This document shows, piece by piece, positions 1 to 6,461 of a DNA stretch of 10,178 bases. Every line of letters starts with the position of its first letter. The stretch's first letter is position 1. A program made the translations under genes and the position numbers. The notes below the pieces were generated by a model that ran no database searches, was not told the DNA's origin, and saw only the letters and a program-made list of their open reading frames with translations. Source of the DNA: Alphaproteobacteria bacterium (GTDB lineage Bacteria > Pseudomonadota > Alphaproteobacteria > Micavibrionales > UBA1664); the NCBI GenBank assembly GCA_002401195.1, contig NVSI01000039.1, forward strand, positions 1-10,178. The letters run 5' to 3'.

Positions 1-35
1 AATATTTTTAAAAGTTACATTTACAATGCCGCGGC

Positions 36-1379
36 TTATAAAAAACATTCACAAACCTTTTTTTGTTTCTCTAGGAACAAATTAACGATCTCGTTATGAG
101 TATCTTTAGGCGATAAATCGGTTGTATCTATTTTTTGATACGACGACGGTAATACATTTTCATACACTTGCTGTAATTTGTTCACTTCTTCATCTGTATG
201 TTTACCTTTGCGTTTTTGAACGGCCTCAGACGAACACAATAAATACACAAATAATGAACGTTCGTCTTTACGTTTTAATACCATGCGAGTCATCCAACAT
301 GACAGACGTGCGCCAGCGATTTTTCGACCACTCCACTTCATTAAAACATCATATAAAGATCGATCATAAATCACGATATAACCAATTTTTTCGAAAGTCT
401 TTCCAATAGCATAACGCGTTATAATTTCTAAGCTGGATGTGACGGGCCAGATCGACCGCAACAAAAAACCAACGCCTCTTAACGCGCGTCCTTTATCGAT
501 CCATTCATTCAAAAACACCCACCCCTGACGTCCAAGATATATTTTCTTAATTGGGCCAAGTTTTCGCAAAATTGTGGACAGATTTTCCATTGATGATGAC
601 TTCCCTGCGCCGTCATGACCTGCCAAAATTATCCCGCATCCATACCCCAATTTATTACGCTTCAAACCGACACGAACCGCACATCGATTGATAACATTAG
701 AACGTCTGTTTTTCTTAACTTTATCAAGGTTTAGGATGCGTAGGTCAATGGGATTAAGATTATTTAAATTAGATACAATTTTATTTTGGATGCCTATTTT
801 TCCTTCATGACTCGACGCCATAAATTTATCAACACTCTTTTTCATTCCAAGCGGTGCGAATATTTTTTTACAAATATCGACTTCTTCGATATCATTTATT
901 TTGCCACTAAATCGAGCACACAAATCATCCAAAATCGGATCATTAGGCTTTTCACGGATCGCATTCACAATAAATCGCGTCACAAAAAACATGATGTCAT
1001 CCAAAACCCAAAAATCGTCCTTTTTTATTCTTGAAGAAAAGCATAAATCTTCCAATGGAATACGATATTCTTTGTATTTTTTAGAGCCTGAAAATAATCC
1101 GAAATGACAATGAAAGGTAAAAAAACGATGCGTTTCATTATCGTACCCTCTGAATATATAAAGGTCGCCTCCGTGTGTGTCAGCGGATGTGATATCAAGA
1201 ATAAAACCATTTTTAGATAGAAAAGAGAAAACGTCATGTCGGTTTTCGTCACGAAACAAAATATCGATATCTTCTTTTCCTTCAAGCTGTCTTTTAAAGT
1301 TTTCAAGACTTTTCCAAATCACGTATTCAATTTTTTGTGAATCTAAAAGAGATGCCATGTTTTTTATTTGAGCAAGCAT
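36..1379 (-). CDS. Nucleotidyltransferase-like domain fused to thymidylate-kinase-like P-loop domain
   Basis: 447 residues from ATG 1379. The N-terminal part (1-110) resembles an NTP-transferase fold: IEYVIWKSLENF, then EGKEDIDILF, where D37 and D39 form the acidic metal-binding pair, followed by LSKNGF. Residues 110-240 are not recognisable. From about 247 there is a P-loop kinase domain like thymidylate kinase: Walker A GHDGAGKS (254-261), YDRSLYD (338-344, the DR motif) and a lid-like RKGKHTDEE (390-398). Similar two-domain proteins occur, to my knowledge, in polysaccharide loci without a firm function; a nucleotide- or sugar-phosphorylating role is inference. The start is ATG 1379 (TGATG with the previous stop) or the in-frame GTG at 1382; the ribosome binding site is weak. 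No clear terminator is visible in the 35 bases after its TAA. Confidence 0.78.
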   Translation of the reverse strand: MLAQIKNMASLLDSQKIEYVIWKSLENFKRQLEGKEDIDILFRDENRHDVFSFLSKNGFILDITSADTHGGDLYIFRGYDNETHRFFTFHCHFGLFSGSKKYKEYRIPLEDLCFSSRIKKDDFWVLDDIMFFVTRFIVNAIREKPNDPILDDLCARFSGKINDIEEVDICKKIFAPLGMKKSVDKFMASSHEGKIGIQNKIVSNLNNLNPIDLRILNLDKVKKNRRSNVINRCAVRVGLKRNKLGYGCGIILAGHDGAGKSSSMENLSTILRKLGPIKKIYLGRQGWVFLNEWIDKGRALRGVGFLLRSIWPVTSSLEIITRYAIGKTFEKIGYIVIYDRSLYDVLMKWSGRKIAGARLSCWMTRMVLKRKDERSLFVYLLCSSEAVQKRKGKHTDEEVNKLQQVYENVLPSSYQKIDTTDLSPKDTHNEIVNLFLEKQKKVCECFL

Positions 1380-2908
1380 CACGCGACTTTCTTGTTCAAA
1401 TAATAAGAAATGACGTCTTTATATTGACGGTACAAATAATCGATTTCGTCACCCTCGCCGCCTTTTTCCCAAACTTTTACATACTCCATCAAGAAACCGT
1501 GTTCATACGAGCATGCAACATAACGACGCATAGATTGATCATATTTTTTATCATCAAAGGGAGAAGACAGCACCTCAACAATTTTTTTAGGCAATGATGG
1601 AAAATCCGTATGATACGTTATATTTGGAAGAAGTTTTGTAATGCCCATTTCACCAAATTGAATGGCTGGAATTTTCATCAATGCCGCCTCCATCAACACC
1701 GTCCCACTTGGCGCCAATACAATTTGTGCGCCGTGTATTGCTCTTTGGGAATCGATATCTGGCGCGACCAACTTCACATTTGGAGATCGCGCAATTTTAT
1801 CATAAAAAGAACGAGATCTTCGACCAATCATAGATGGATGCTCCTTAACAACTAGCGTCATATCACCGGGCAAAGATTGTGCCGTCAAACGGGCGATCTC
1901 AATTTGATTATTAAAATATCCGGAAATCACGTCAATTTGTTCTTCTGGTTGAAATTGAAGCGGGAAAAATGCATAAGGCGATTTAATTTTTTCTATATCT
2001 GAATACGGATATTGCCATGCATTTCGTTTGTTCCATAAATGCATAAAATGATCACGTAAAATATAATACGGAGGGCGGTAATCAAGAGTGGGGCCTAAAT
2101 TTGCACGCCTATTTTCTCGACTTTCACTCCGTCTCCAATAAAATCGAAAACATAAATAAAAGGGTAAAATGATATCTTTAAAACGCCGAACACATGTTTT
2201 TCTTACCTTGGGCGGTCGAATATTATTGACCTTATTTGTCGCGCTTTCTTGTTCTTCAAGGAAGTTAACAGTCTTCGTCTTTATCTCGTCCGAAGTCGCG
2301 TCATAAGAATAATCATTATAGCGATCGATAAAATATCCCTGATCACAAAATCCTGAACCAATAAACGAAAATCGACCATCCACTTTTGTATACATGACAC
2401 CAACCATGGGGATCGATTTTTTCTTTGCCAACAATCGAGTGATCTCCTGAATCACAGAGGCAAAGTTCGGCGTTAAAATAATATCTGGTTTCACCTCATC
2501 TAAAAAAGATTTCAAGGATAGATATAGAGCCTGAATATAGATAATTATATCCTTATCATTCATATTTTGTCGGAAAGAATAATAATATTTATCTTTATAA
2601 CTTCGGGCATGTGTTCGCAATCGATTGGCGATCGGCCAAATACTATCCACGCCTAAATCATCGCAAATTTTCTGTAAAGATGGAATTACATCAAATTTCT
2701 CAAGAACTTTTTCGGGGAATTCTATGATCTCATCATGGTTTAGAATACCAAAATAATTCAGGTCACTTTGCTCCTGAATAAAACGAGCCGTTGTTTTTTT
2801 TGCCGTAATTGCCGCAATGGCGTGACCGTCACGGTTTAACTGTGTTGCGATTGGGTGACCAATACGCACCCCCCATCCACGTTGCTGAAATATAAGAATT
2901 TTTGACAT
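1379..2908 (-). CDS. KpsS-like capsule/surface carbohydrate biosynthesis protein (GT-B transferase)
   Basis: 509 residues. The N-terminal Rossmann-like half begins MSKILIFQQRGWG and contains DIILTPNFASVIQE (152-165). The C-terminal nucleotide-binding half has FFPLQFQPE (314-322), LVVKEHPSM (352-360), APSGTVLMEAALMKIPAIQFGE (399-420 region, with E407). These are the marks of the capsule-synthesis family (PF05159) that includes KpsS/KpsC Kdo transferases. A basic linker at about 243-275 (RPPKVRKTCVRRFK, then Arg-rich) joins the halves and might touch the membrane. Being the only clear sugar transferase in view, it is the best candidate to transfer the CMP-activated nonulosonic acid to a growing glycan or lipid acceptor; this is inference. 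The ATG overlaps the stop of the GNAT gene (TAATG) and has no separate ribosome binding site. Confidence 0.78.
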   Translation of the reverse strand: MSKILIFQQRGWGVRIGHPIATQLNRDGHAIAAITAKKTTARFIQEQSDLNYFGILNHDEIIEFPEKVLEKFDVIPSLQKICDDLGVDSIWPIANRLRTHARSYKDKYYYSFRQNMNDKDIIIYIQALYLSLKSFLDEVKPDIILTPNFASVIQEITRLLAKKKSIPMVGVMYTKVDGRFSFIGSGFCDQGYFIDRYNDYSYDATSDEIKTKTVNFLEEQESATNKVNNIRPPKVRKTCVRRFKDIILPFYLCFRFYWRRSESRENRRANLGPTLDYRPPYYILRDHFMHLWNKRNAWQYPYSDIEKIKSPYAFFPLQFQPEEQIDVISGYFNNQIEIARLTAQSLPGDMTLVVKEHPSMIGRRSRSFYDKIARSPNVKLVAPDIDSQRAIHGAQIVLAPSGTVLMEAALMKIPAIQFGEMGITKLLPNITYHTDFPSLPKKIVEVLSSPFDDKKYDQSMRRYVACSYEHGFLMEYVKVWEKGGEGDEIDYLYRQYKDVISYYLNKKVA

Positions 2909-3597
2909 TACAGATCAAATACATCCCTATAATAGGCGTCACCTTCAACACTCAAAAAATGATCCAATCGATCAATGAAGCGTTCTTTTGGTAAGGATTT
3001 TAAACGACGTTTCATAGAGTCCAAAGAGTCCCAATATTGCCCGCGAACATCAACAAGACGCAGGTAATCATCATAAATTAACGAGCTTCGCATTAAATTC
3101 GCGCGCTCCTCCCCTTTGATGAAATCCTGTCGTGTAATACCTTCAAGACGATACCCCAGAATTTCTTTCCTGTATTGCCACCCATTCAGTTCCATATGTT
3201 GTGCGGAATTAATCCGTCGTGCGCCCATTTCTGTCATCGCATATTCCGACATACGAGCAATCGATTCCAAAGAAATATACGGGCGCATTCGGGGGTTACA
3301 TTGCTGGCCAATGACCATCGCCATATCCGCCTGCCCCTTGTTAATATGGCTCAATGATATCGTTCCAATATAATTATTTTTATCCGATATGATAAAAATA
3401 ACACGCTGGCCGCTGGCTTTTTCCTGTTTGAAAAATTCCAGTTGTTTTTCAGGGGTGTTCCGCGTCTCTCCCTGATACAAATACCGCGTAATTTTTGGAT
3501 CATTAAACCACGAATACCAATCTGAGTTCAGGGCATATTCCTCTGTCGGAATACACAAATCAATATTTTCACCTTCGATGTGAACGTCCAGTTTCAA
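2908..3597 (-). CDS. GNAT-family acyltransferase (RimJ/RimL-like)
   Basis: 229 residues. The fold is recognisable from NSDWYSWFNDPKITRYL (24-40), YIGTISL (76-82), MVIGQQ (94-99), a long helix (107-125), RRINSAQHMELNGWQYRKE (127-145), LGYRLEG (147-153) and a RimJ-like close with RANLMRSSLIYDDY. It should transfer an acyl group from CoA to an amine, plausibly on a sugar given the context. The acetyl-CoA loop, normally Q/R-x-x-G-x-G/A, is replaced by NPRMRPY around 101-107, so donor binding may be altered, or activity lost. About 50 residues after 178 extend beyond the usual domain. It starts at TTG: no in-frame ATG lies nearby, the frame upstream closes by 3637, and GGAGG sits 7 nt before the TTG. 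The TTG overlaps the previous TGA (TTGA), and the gene's stop overlaps the next ATG. Confidence 0.82.
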   Translation of the reverse strand: MKLDVHIEGENIDLCIPTEEYALNSDWYSWFNDPKITRYLYQGETRNTPEKQLEFFKQEKASGQRVIFIISDKNNYIGTISLSHINKGQADMAMVIGQQCNPRMRPYISLESIARMSEYAMTEMGARRINSAQHMELNGWQYRKEILGYRLEGITRQDFIKGEERANLMRSSLIYDDYLRLVDVRGQYWDSLDSMKRRLKSLPKERFIDRLDHFLSVEGDAYYRDVFDL

Positions 3598-4559
3598 TTG
3601 ACAGCCTCCATTTTTGACTGGTTTCTTTCCAAAAAATTACACGCGCCCATATATTCATGAGGCGTCACAAAAACATCATCCTTAACCGAAAAGCTCCGTT
3701 TATTAATGCGATTATTTTCAAAAGCTGTCTTTTTTTGAACTGCCATTTCAATCAATTTAGATTCCGAGTAATCACTCCTCAGACTTAAATTAAGAATTGT
3801 TCCATCCGTTGCATTTGCAAATTTCGTTTGATTAAGGTTCAAGGCAGTCATGCCCATCCCGGGTCCAAAGCCCTTTTTATTGAGCTCTTGTTCCACAGAT
3901 TTAAATAAATTTTTATTATTCAGATCCCCCAAAGGAGTGTGGACATACGGCATATCATACCGTTTTAGAACTGATAAGATGGTATCAATAATCTTCCAAA
4001 ACTCACCATGATCCTGCGGAATAAACGGCCAATGCCCTGCGGATAAACTGAAATCATAATGGCCGTAGTGAACTTTTGTTATACCCAGATCGTTTTTATA
4101 GTCCAAAATTTCAGGTAAATTTTTCAAGCCCTCTTCAGACTCGAGCATCGCTGTAAACTTGATGGATTCACAGCCCATTTCATCGAAGGCCGCCCGCGCG
4201 CGGCGCACATAATCAAGATTATCTGATTTAGGCAACCATATGTCCGCAACAGGACATATGGTGTTATGAATGTGCGCAATAGTTTTAAGGTCATCTTCAA
4301 AATACGAAGTTTCCAAACCGTTCATTCGAATACGGATTGGCACAACATCTTGTATTTTATAAACGGACGTCAGTTCCAGAAGATTTTCACGCGCTTTTTT
4401 TTTCAATGCTGAGGATTTATTAGGGTCAAAAATATCCTGAACGCTATCTTCAATGTCCAAAACAACCTGACCACCCTGCGCTTTGATCATCGGGGTCATT
4501 CTTTTTAAGGCCCTCCCCATAATCAACGGAACATATTGATAGCACACGACTTTACCCAT
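3594..4559 (-). CDS. HpcH/HpaI-family (CitE-like) lyase/aldolase
   Basis: 321 residues from ATG 4559. The pattern follows the CitE/malyl-CoA-lyase branch. VVLDIEDSV (32-40) matches the family's LDLEDAV. IRIRMNG (75-81) carries the substrate-binding Arg, followed by WLPKSDNLDYVRRA (108-121) and FTAMLESEEG (135-144, with predicted metal ligand E140). HYGHYDFSL (164-172, with predicted ligand D169) and GFGPGMGMTALNLNQ (230-244) complete it; there the usual HPSQ-like motif has become NLNQ. The family cleaves or forms 3-hydroxyacyl (CoA-thioester) C-C bonds, for example malyl-CoA from acetyl-CoA and glyoxylate. A role in supplying an acyl donor to the next gene's GNAT is inference; an aldolase acting on a sugar is the alternative. 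A TTG at 4580 with GGAAGG 8 nt upstream would add seven residues; ATG 4559 follows the previous stop after one base. The gene contains a perfect inverted repeat. Confidence 0.75.
   Translation of the reverse strand: MGKVVCYQYVPLIMGRALKRMTPMIKAQGGQVVLDIEDSVQDIFDPNKSSALKKKARENLLELTSVYKIQDVVPIRIRMNGLETSYFEDDLKTIAHIHNTICPVADIWLPKSDNLDYVRRARAAFDEMGCESIKFTAMLESEEGLKNLPEILDYKNDLGITKVHYGHYDFSLSAGHWPFIPQDHGEFWKIIDTILSVLKRYDMPYVHTPLGDLNNKNLFKSVEQELNKKGFGPGMGMTALNLNQTKFANATDGTILNLSLRSDYSESKLIEMAVQKKTAFENNRINKRSFSVKDDVFVTPHEYMGACNFLERNQSKMEAVN
3605..3609 (-). promoter_or_regulatory. Ribosome binding site GGAGG deciding a TTG start
   Basis: On the minus strand GGAGG lies 7 nt before TTG (3595-3597) of the GNAT gene. 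It is the strongest Shine-Dalgarno match in the window and sits within the last codons of the CitE-like gene. It makes the TTG start convincing and shows that this organism uses non-ATG starts. Confidence 0.8.
4235..4262. repeat. Perfect 11-bp inverted repeat with 6-base loop
   Basis: Arms at 4235-4245 (ACCATATGTCC) and 4252-4262 (GGACATATGGT) are exact reverse complements around the loop GCAACA. The pairing ends at 4234/4263. It lies within the CitE-like gene, over codons for residues around 99-108. It would form a stable hairpin in the mRNA, or a dyad for a DNA-binding protein. No T-run follows on the minus strand, so it is not an intrinsic terminator. Confidence 0.9.
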
Positions 4560-4560
4560 C

Positions 4561-5232
4561 TTAAGACAGTTTTCTGGCAAGCATAAAGCCTTCCGCCGCG
4601 TGGACGCCGACCTCTGCGCCCCGAACCGTTGCCACGGCCTCGATCGCCTTATAAGAACGAGGATGAGGAAAGTCCCTCATCTCTTCGTCATAAGCCCGTA
4701 ACGATTCGATTTTCTTCAGCATAAAATTCGAAACATCAAAAAAGACATTTGGCTTAAAACAAGATTGAGAATCTCCATATGCCCACTCCGTACTGGACGG
4801 CACTTCGAACATCAAAATTTCACGAACAGTTTGCCCGATTTGAGGGCGAGTTGCCGTCACCACCGCCTGATAAGTCACGCGATGATCCACATTCAAATCA
4901 TGCGCATAATGCGTAAAGATAGTGTCGGGTTTAATGTCCGCGATCACAGATTCAATCTGTTGAACGACATCCAACAACGGCAATGAATCCATTTTATTAT
5001 CAGGAAGATCAAGGCATTGAACAGTTTTAAGCCCCAAAATCTCAGACGAATTTCGTAAAGCATCACTCCGTTGAGAGGCATCAGTCTCATCTGCGCTTGC
5101 GCGCGCCGAAACACCGTTCGTCAGACATAGTAAGTGAACATCCTTGCCTTCGCTGACCAAGCGCGCAACTGTCCCGCCGCAGCCTAAGGCTTCGTCGTCA
5201 GGATGGGCGACAATAACAAGGATAGTTTTCAT
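4561..5232 (-). CDS. LmbE/PIG-L family zinc N-deacetylase
   Basis: 223 residues, the normal size for the family. The N-terminus carries AHPDDE (9-14): H10 and D13 are predicted zinc ligands and D12 the catalytic base. The third ligand is H117 in HDLNVDHR (111-118). Family members (PIG-L, MshB, BshB, LmbE relatives) remove the N-acetyl group from GlcNAc-type moieties or related amides. Here the likely substrate is an N-acetyl group on a nonulosonic acid, its precursor or another glycan sugar. No signal peptide is seen, so it should act in the cytoplasm before export. Its ATG overlaps the PseI stop codon (TAATG), which implies coupled translation; a GGTGG lies 10 nt upstream. The gene looks more GC-rich than those to its left (see findings). 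The exact substrate is not readable. Confidence 0.9.
   Translation of the reverse strand: MKTILVIVAHPDDEALGCGGTVARLVSEGKDVHLLCLTNGVSARASADETDASQRSDALRNSSEILGLKTVQCLDLPDNKMDSLPLLDVVQQIESVIADIKPDTIFTHYAHDLNVDHRVTYQAVVTATRPQIGQTVREILMFEVPSSTEWAYGDSQSCFKPNVFFDVSNFMLKKIESLRAYDEEMRDFPHPRSYKAIEAVATVRGAEVGVHAAEGFMLARKLS
4589..4594 (-). promoter_or_regulatory. Possible ribosome binding site GGAAGG for an alternative TTG start
   Basis: GGAAGG on the minus strand is 8 nt before TTG 4580, which is in frame with the CitE-like gene and seven codons upstream of its ATG. The spacing fits a working site, but the TTG lies inside the deacetylase gene and the match may be chance. The ATG at 4559 has no such site and would depend on coupling to the deacetylase stop. 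Confidence 0.35.
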
Positions 5233-6437
5233 TATATAGTTTCCACCTTATTAAAAGAAGGTTTTTGTTCTGCCTGAATGCAGGTCTCAGCCAGACCTTC
5301 GCCAACCTTAATATCTCTCGTTAAGATAGCGTCCTCAAATACAGGGCGGTGCCTTGGATGCGCACCATGCCCGGGACGGAGAGCCGAAAAATTTTCATCA
5401 TAAACAAGTTTCTCACCTGCGCTGACATCCTGCGTCACGATCAATGAACGACGGTATCCTGACAAAAAATCTTCGTCTTTTCGTAAAAACTGATCTTCTC
5501 CCCAGGCATCTTCAATTCTCCCCAAATCGTCTCCAGCCATCTTGGAAAATTGAGGGTTACTCCCAATGAAAGACACGACACTTTGGCACGCTTGTTCAAA
5601 ATCATCAAAACGTTTATCTCCAAGATACTCCTCATACACACGAATAGAATCCATCATAATTTTATATTCATCCGGCGTCAGTGAAAATGCCACATCAGGA
5701 TTACGCGCACCATTTTCAAAAAACTCATCCTTAGTGAGCGTAATGTGCTTTTCCAACATCTCGCCCCCCATTGCCAAGCCTAATAGCGGCGCCGTAATTG
5801 TTATTGTGTGATCCGACAAACCAATCTTCGCACGCGTCCCAAAGCGTTTTTTCAACGCGACAAAAGATTTCATATTTACAATTGATATATCCGCAGGATA
5901 ACTACTGATACAGTGCAACAAGTAAATGTCAGTCGCCCCTGCACTTTGCGCAACGGTCAACGCATGGTCAATATCATCGTAATTGGCCTGCCCCGTAGAA
6001 ATAATGACTGGCTTTCCTGTTGATGAAGCCGACGCCAGCAATTCATCATCCACAATTTCAAAGGATGCGATTTTGTAAAATGGTGGCTCAAAATTTGTTT
6101 TCAAATAATCAACGGCCGTTGGACTAAATGGTGACGAAAAAACATCGATACCAAGCTCTGCTCCACGCTCAAACAATGGCGCATGAAAATCCCACGGCAT
6201 GTGGATATTTTCATACAGGCCATAAAAATCCTTAAACTTAGCCCAAGGTGTCCCCTCCAACGAAAAGGCCGGAAGATCAGATTTTACCGTCAAATCCTTT
6301 GGCTTGTATGTCGCAACCTTAAACGCATTTGCTCCCGCCGCATGCGCGCCCTCTAAGGTCCCCATACAGACGCCCAACAATTTTCCATGCGCATTTGCAA
6401 TCTCTGCGATCACGTAATGTTTATTATTTTGAAGCAT
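5232..6437 (-). CDS. pseI: PseI-like pseudaminic/nonulosonic acid synthase (NeuB family)
   Basis: 401 residues. NeuB-family enzymes condense phosphoenolpyruvate with a 6-carbon amino sugar to give a 9-carbon nonulosonic acid. Visible in order: AEIANAHG (11-18), FKVATY (39-44), WDFHAPLFE (82-90), FSSPFSPTAVDYL (100-112), YKIASFE (121-127), IISTGQA (145-151), LLHCISSYP (173-181), GLSDHT (206-211), EKHITL (229-234) and NPDVAFSL (246-253). After these comes a C-terminal SAF antifreeze-like domain (about 329-391) with RRSLIV and LRPGHGAHP. YKIASFE, the WDFH block and DxAFSL favour PseI over NeuB and LegI. It is longer than typical PseI (about 345 residues): extra residues lie in the loop at 235-246, in the linker at 285-328 and in the tail. 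A 24-nt gap, the only real spacer in the window, precedes it. Its TAA overlaps the next ATG by one base. Confidence 0.92.
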   Translation of the reverse strand: MLQNNKHYVIAEIANAHGKLLGVCMGTLEGAHAAGANAFKVATYKPKDLTVKSDLPAFSLEGTPWAKFKDFYGLYENIHMPWDFHAPLFERGAELGIDVFSSPFSPTAVDYLKTNFEPPFYKIASFEIVDDELLASASSTGKPVIISTGQANYDDIDHALTVAQSAGATDIYLLHCISSYPADISIVNMKSFVALKKRFGTRAKIGLSDHTITITAPLLGLAMGGEMLEKHITLTKDEFFENGARNPDVAFSLTPDEYKIMMDSIRVYEEYLGDKRFDDFEQACQSVVSFIGSNPQFSKMAGDDLGRIEDAWGEDQFLRKDEDFLSGYRRSLIVTQDVSAGEKLVYDENFSALRPGHGAHPRHRPVFEDAILTRDIKVGEGLAETCIQAEQKPSFNKVETI

Positions 6438-6461
6438 GCCTAGTTTCTCTCTCTGCTCAAA

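Noticed and set aside
28..35. Palindrome GCCGCGGC just after the last stop codon, as a possible terminator
   Set aside because: It is only 8 bp with no loop and no following T-run on the minus strand; the window ends too soon to judge.
122..1597. Plus-strand open frames opposite the two leftmost genes
   Set aside because: They are short, have no recognisable domains and lie antisense to well-supported genes.
4194..4203. GC-only 10-bp palindrome CCGCGCGCGG
   Set aside because: It falls on Arg/Ala codons of the CitE-like gene (RRARAA), which naturally give such runs; no loop or spacing suggests a site.
6438..6461. Promoter or terminator in the 24-nt gap before the PseI-like gene
   Set aside because: It is too short and holds neither a hairpin nor -10/-35 elements that I can recognise.
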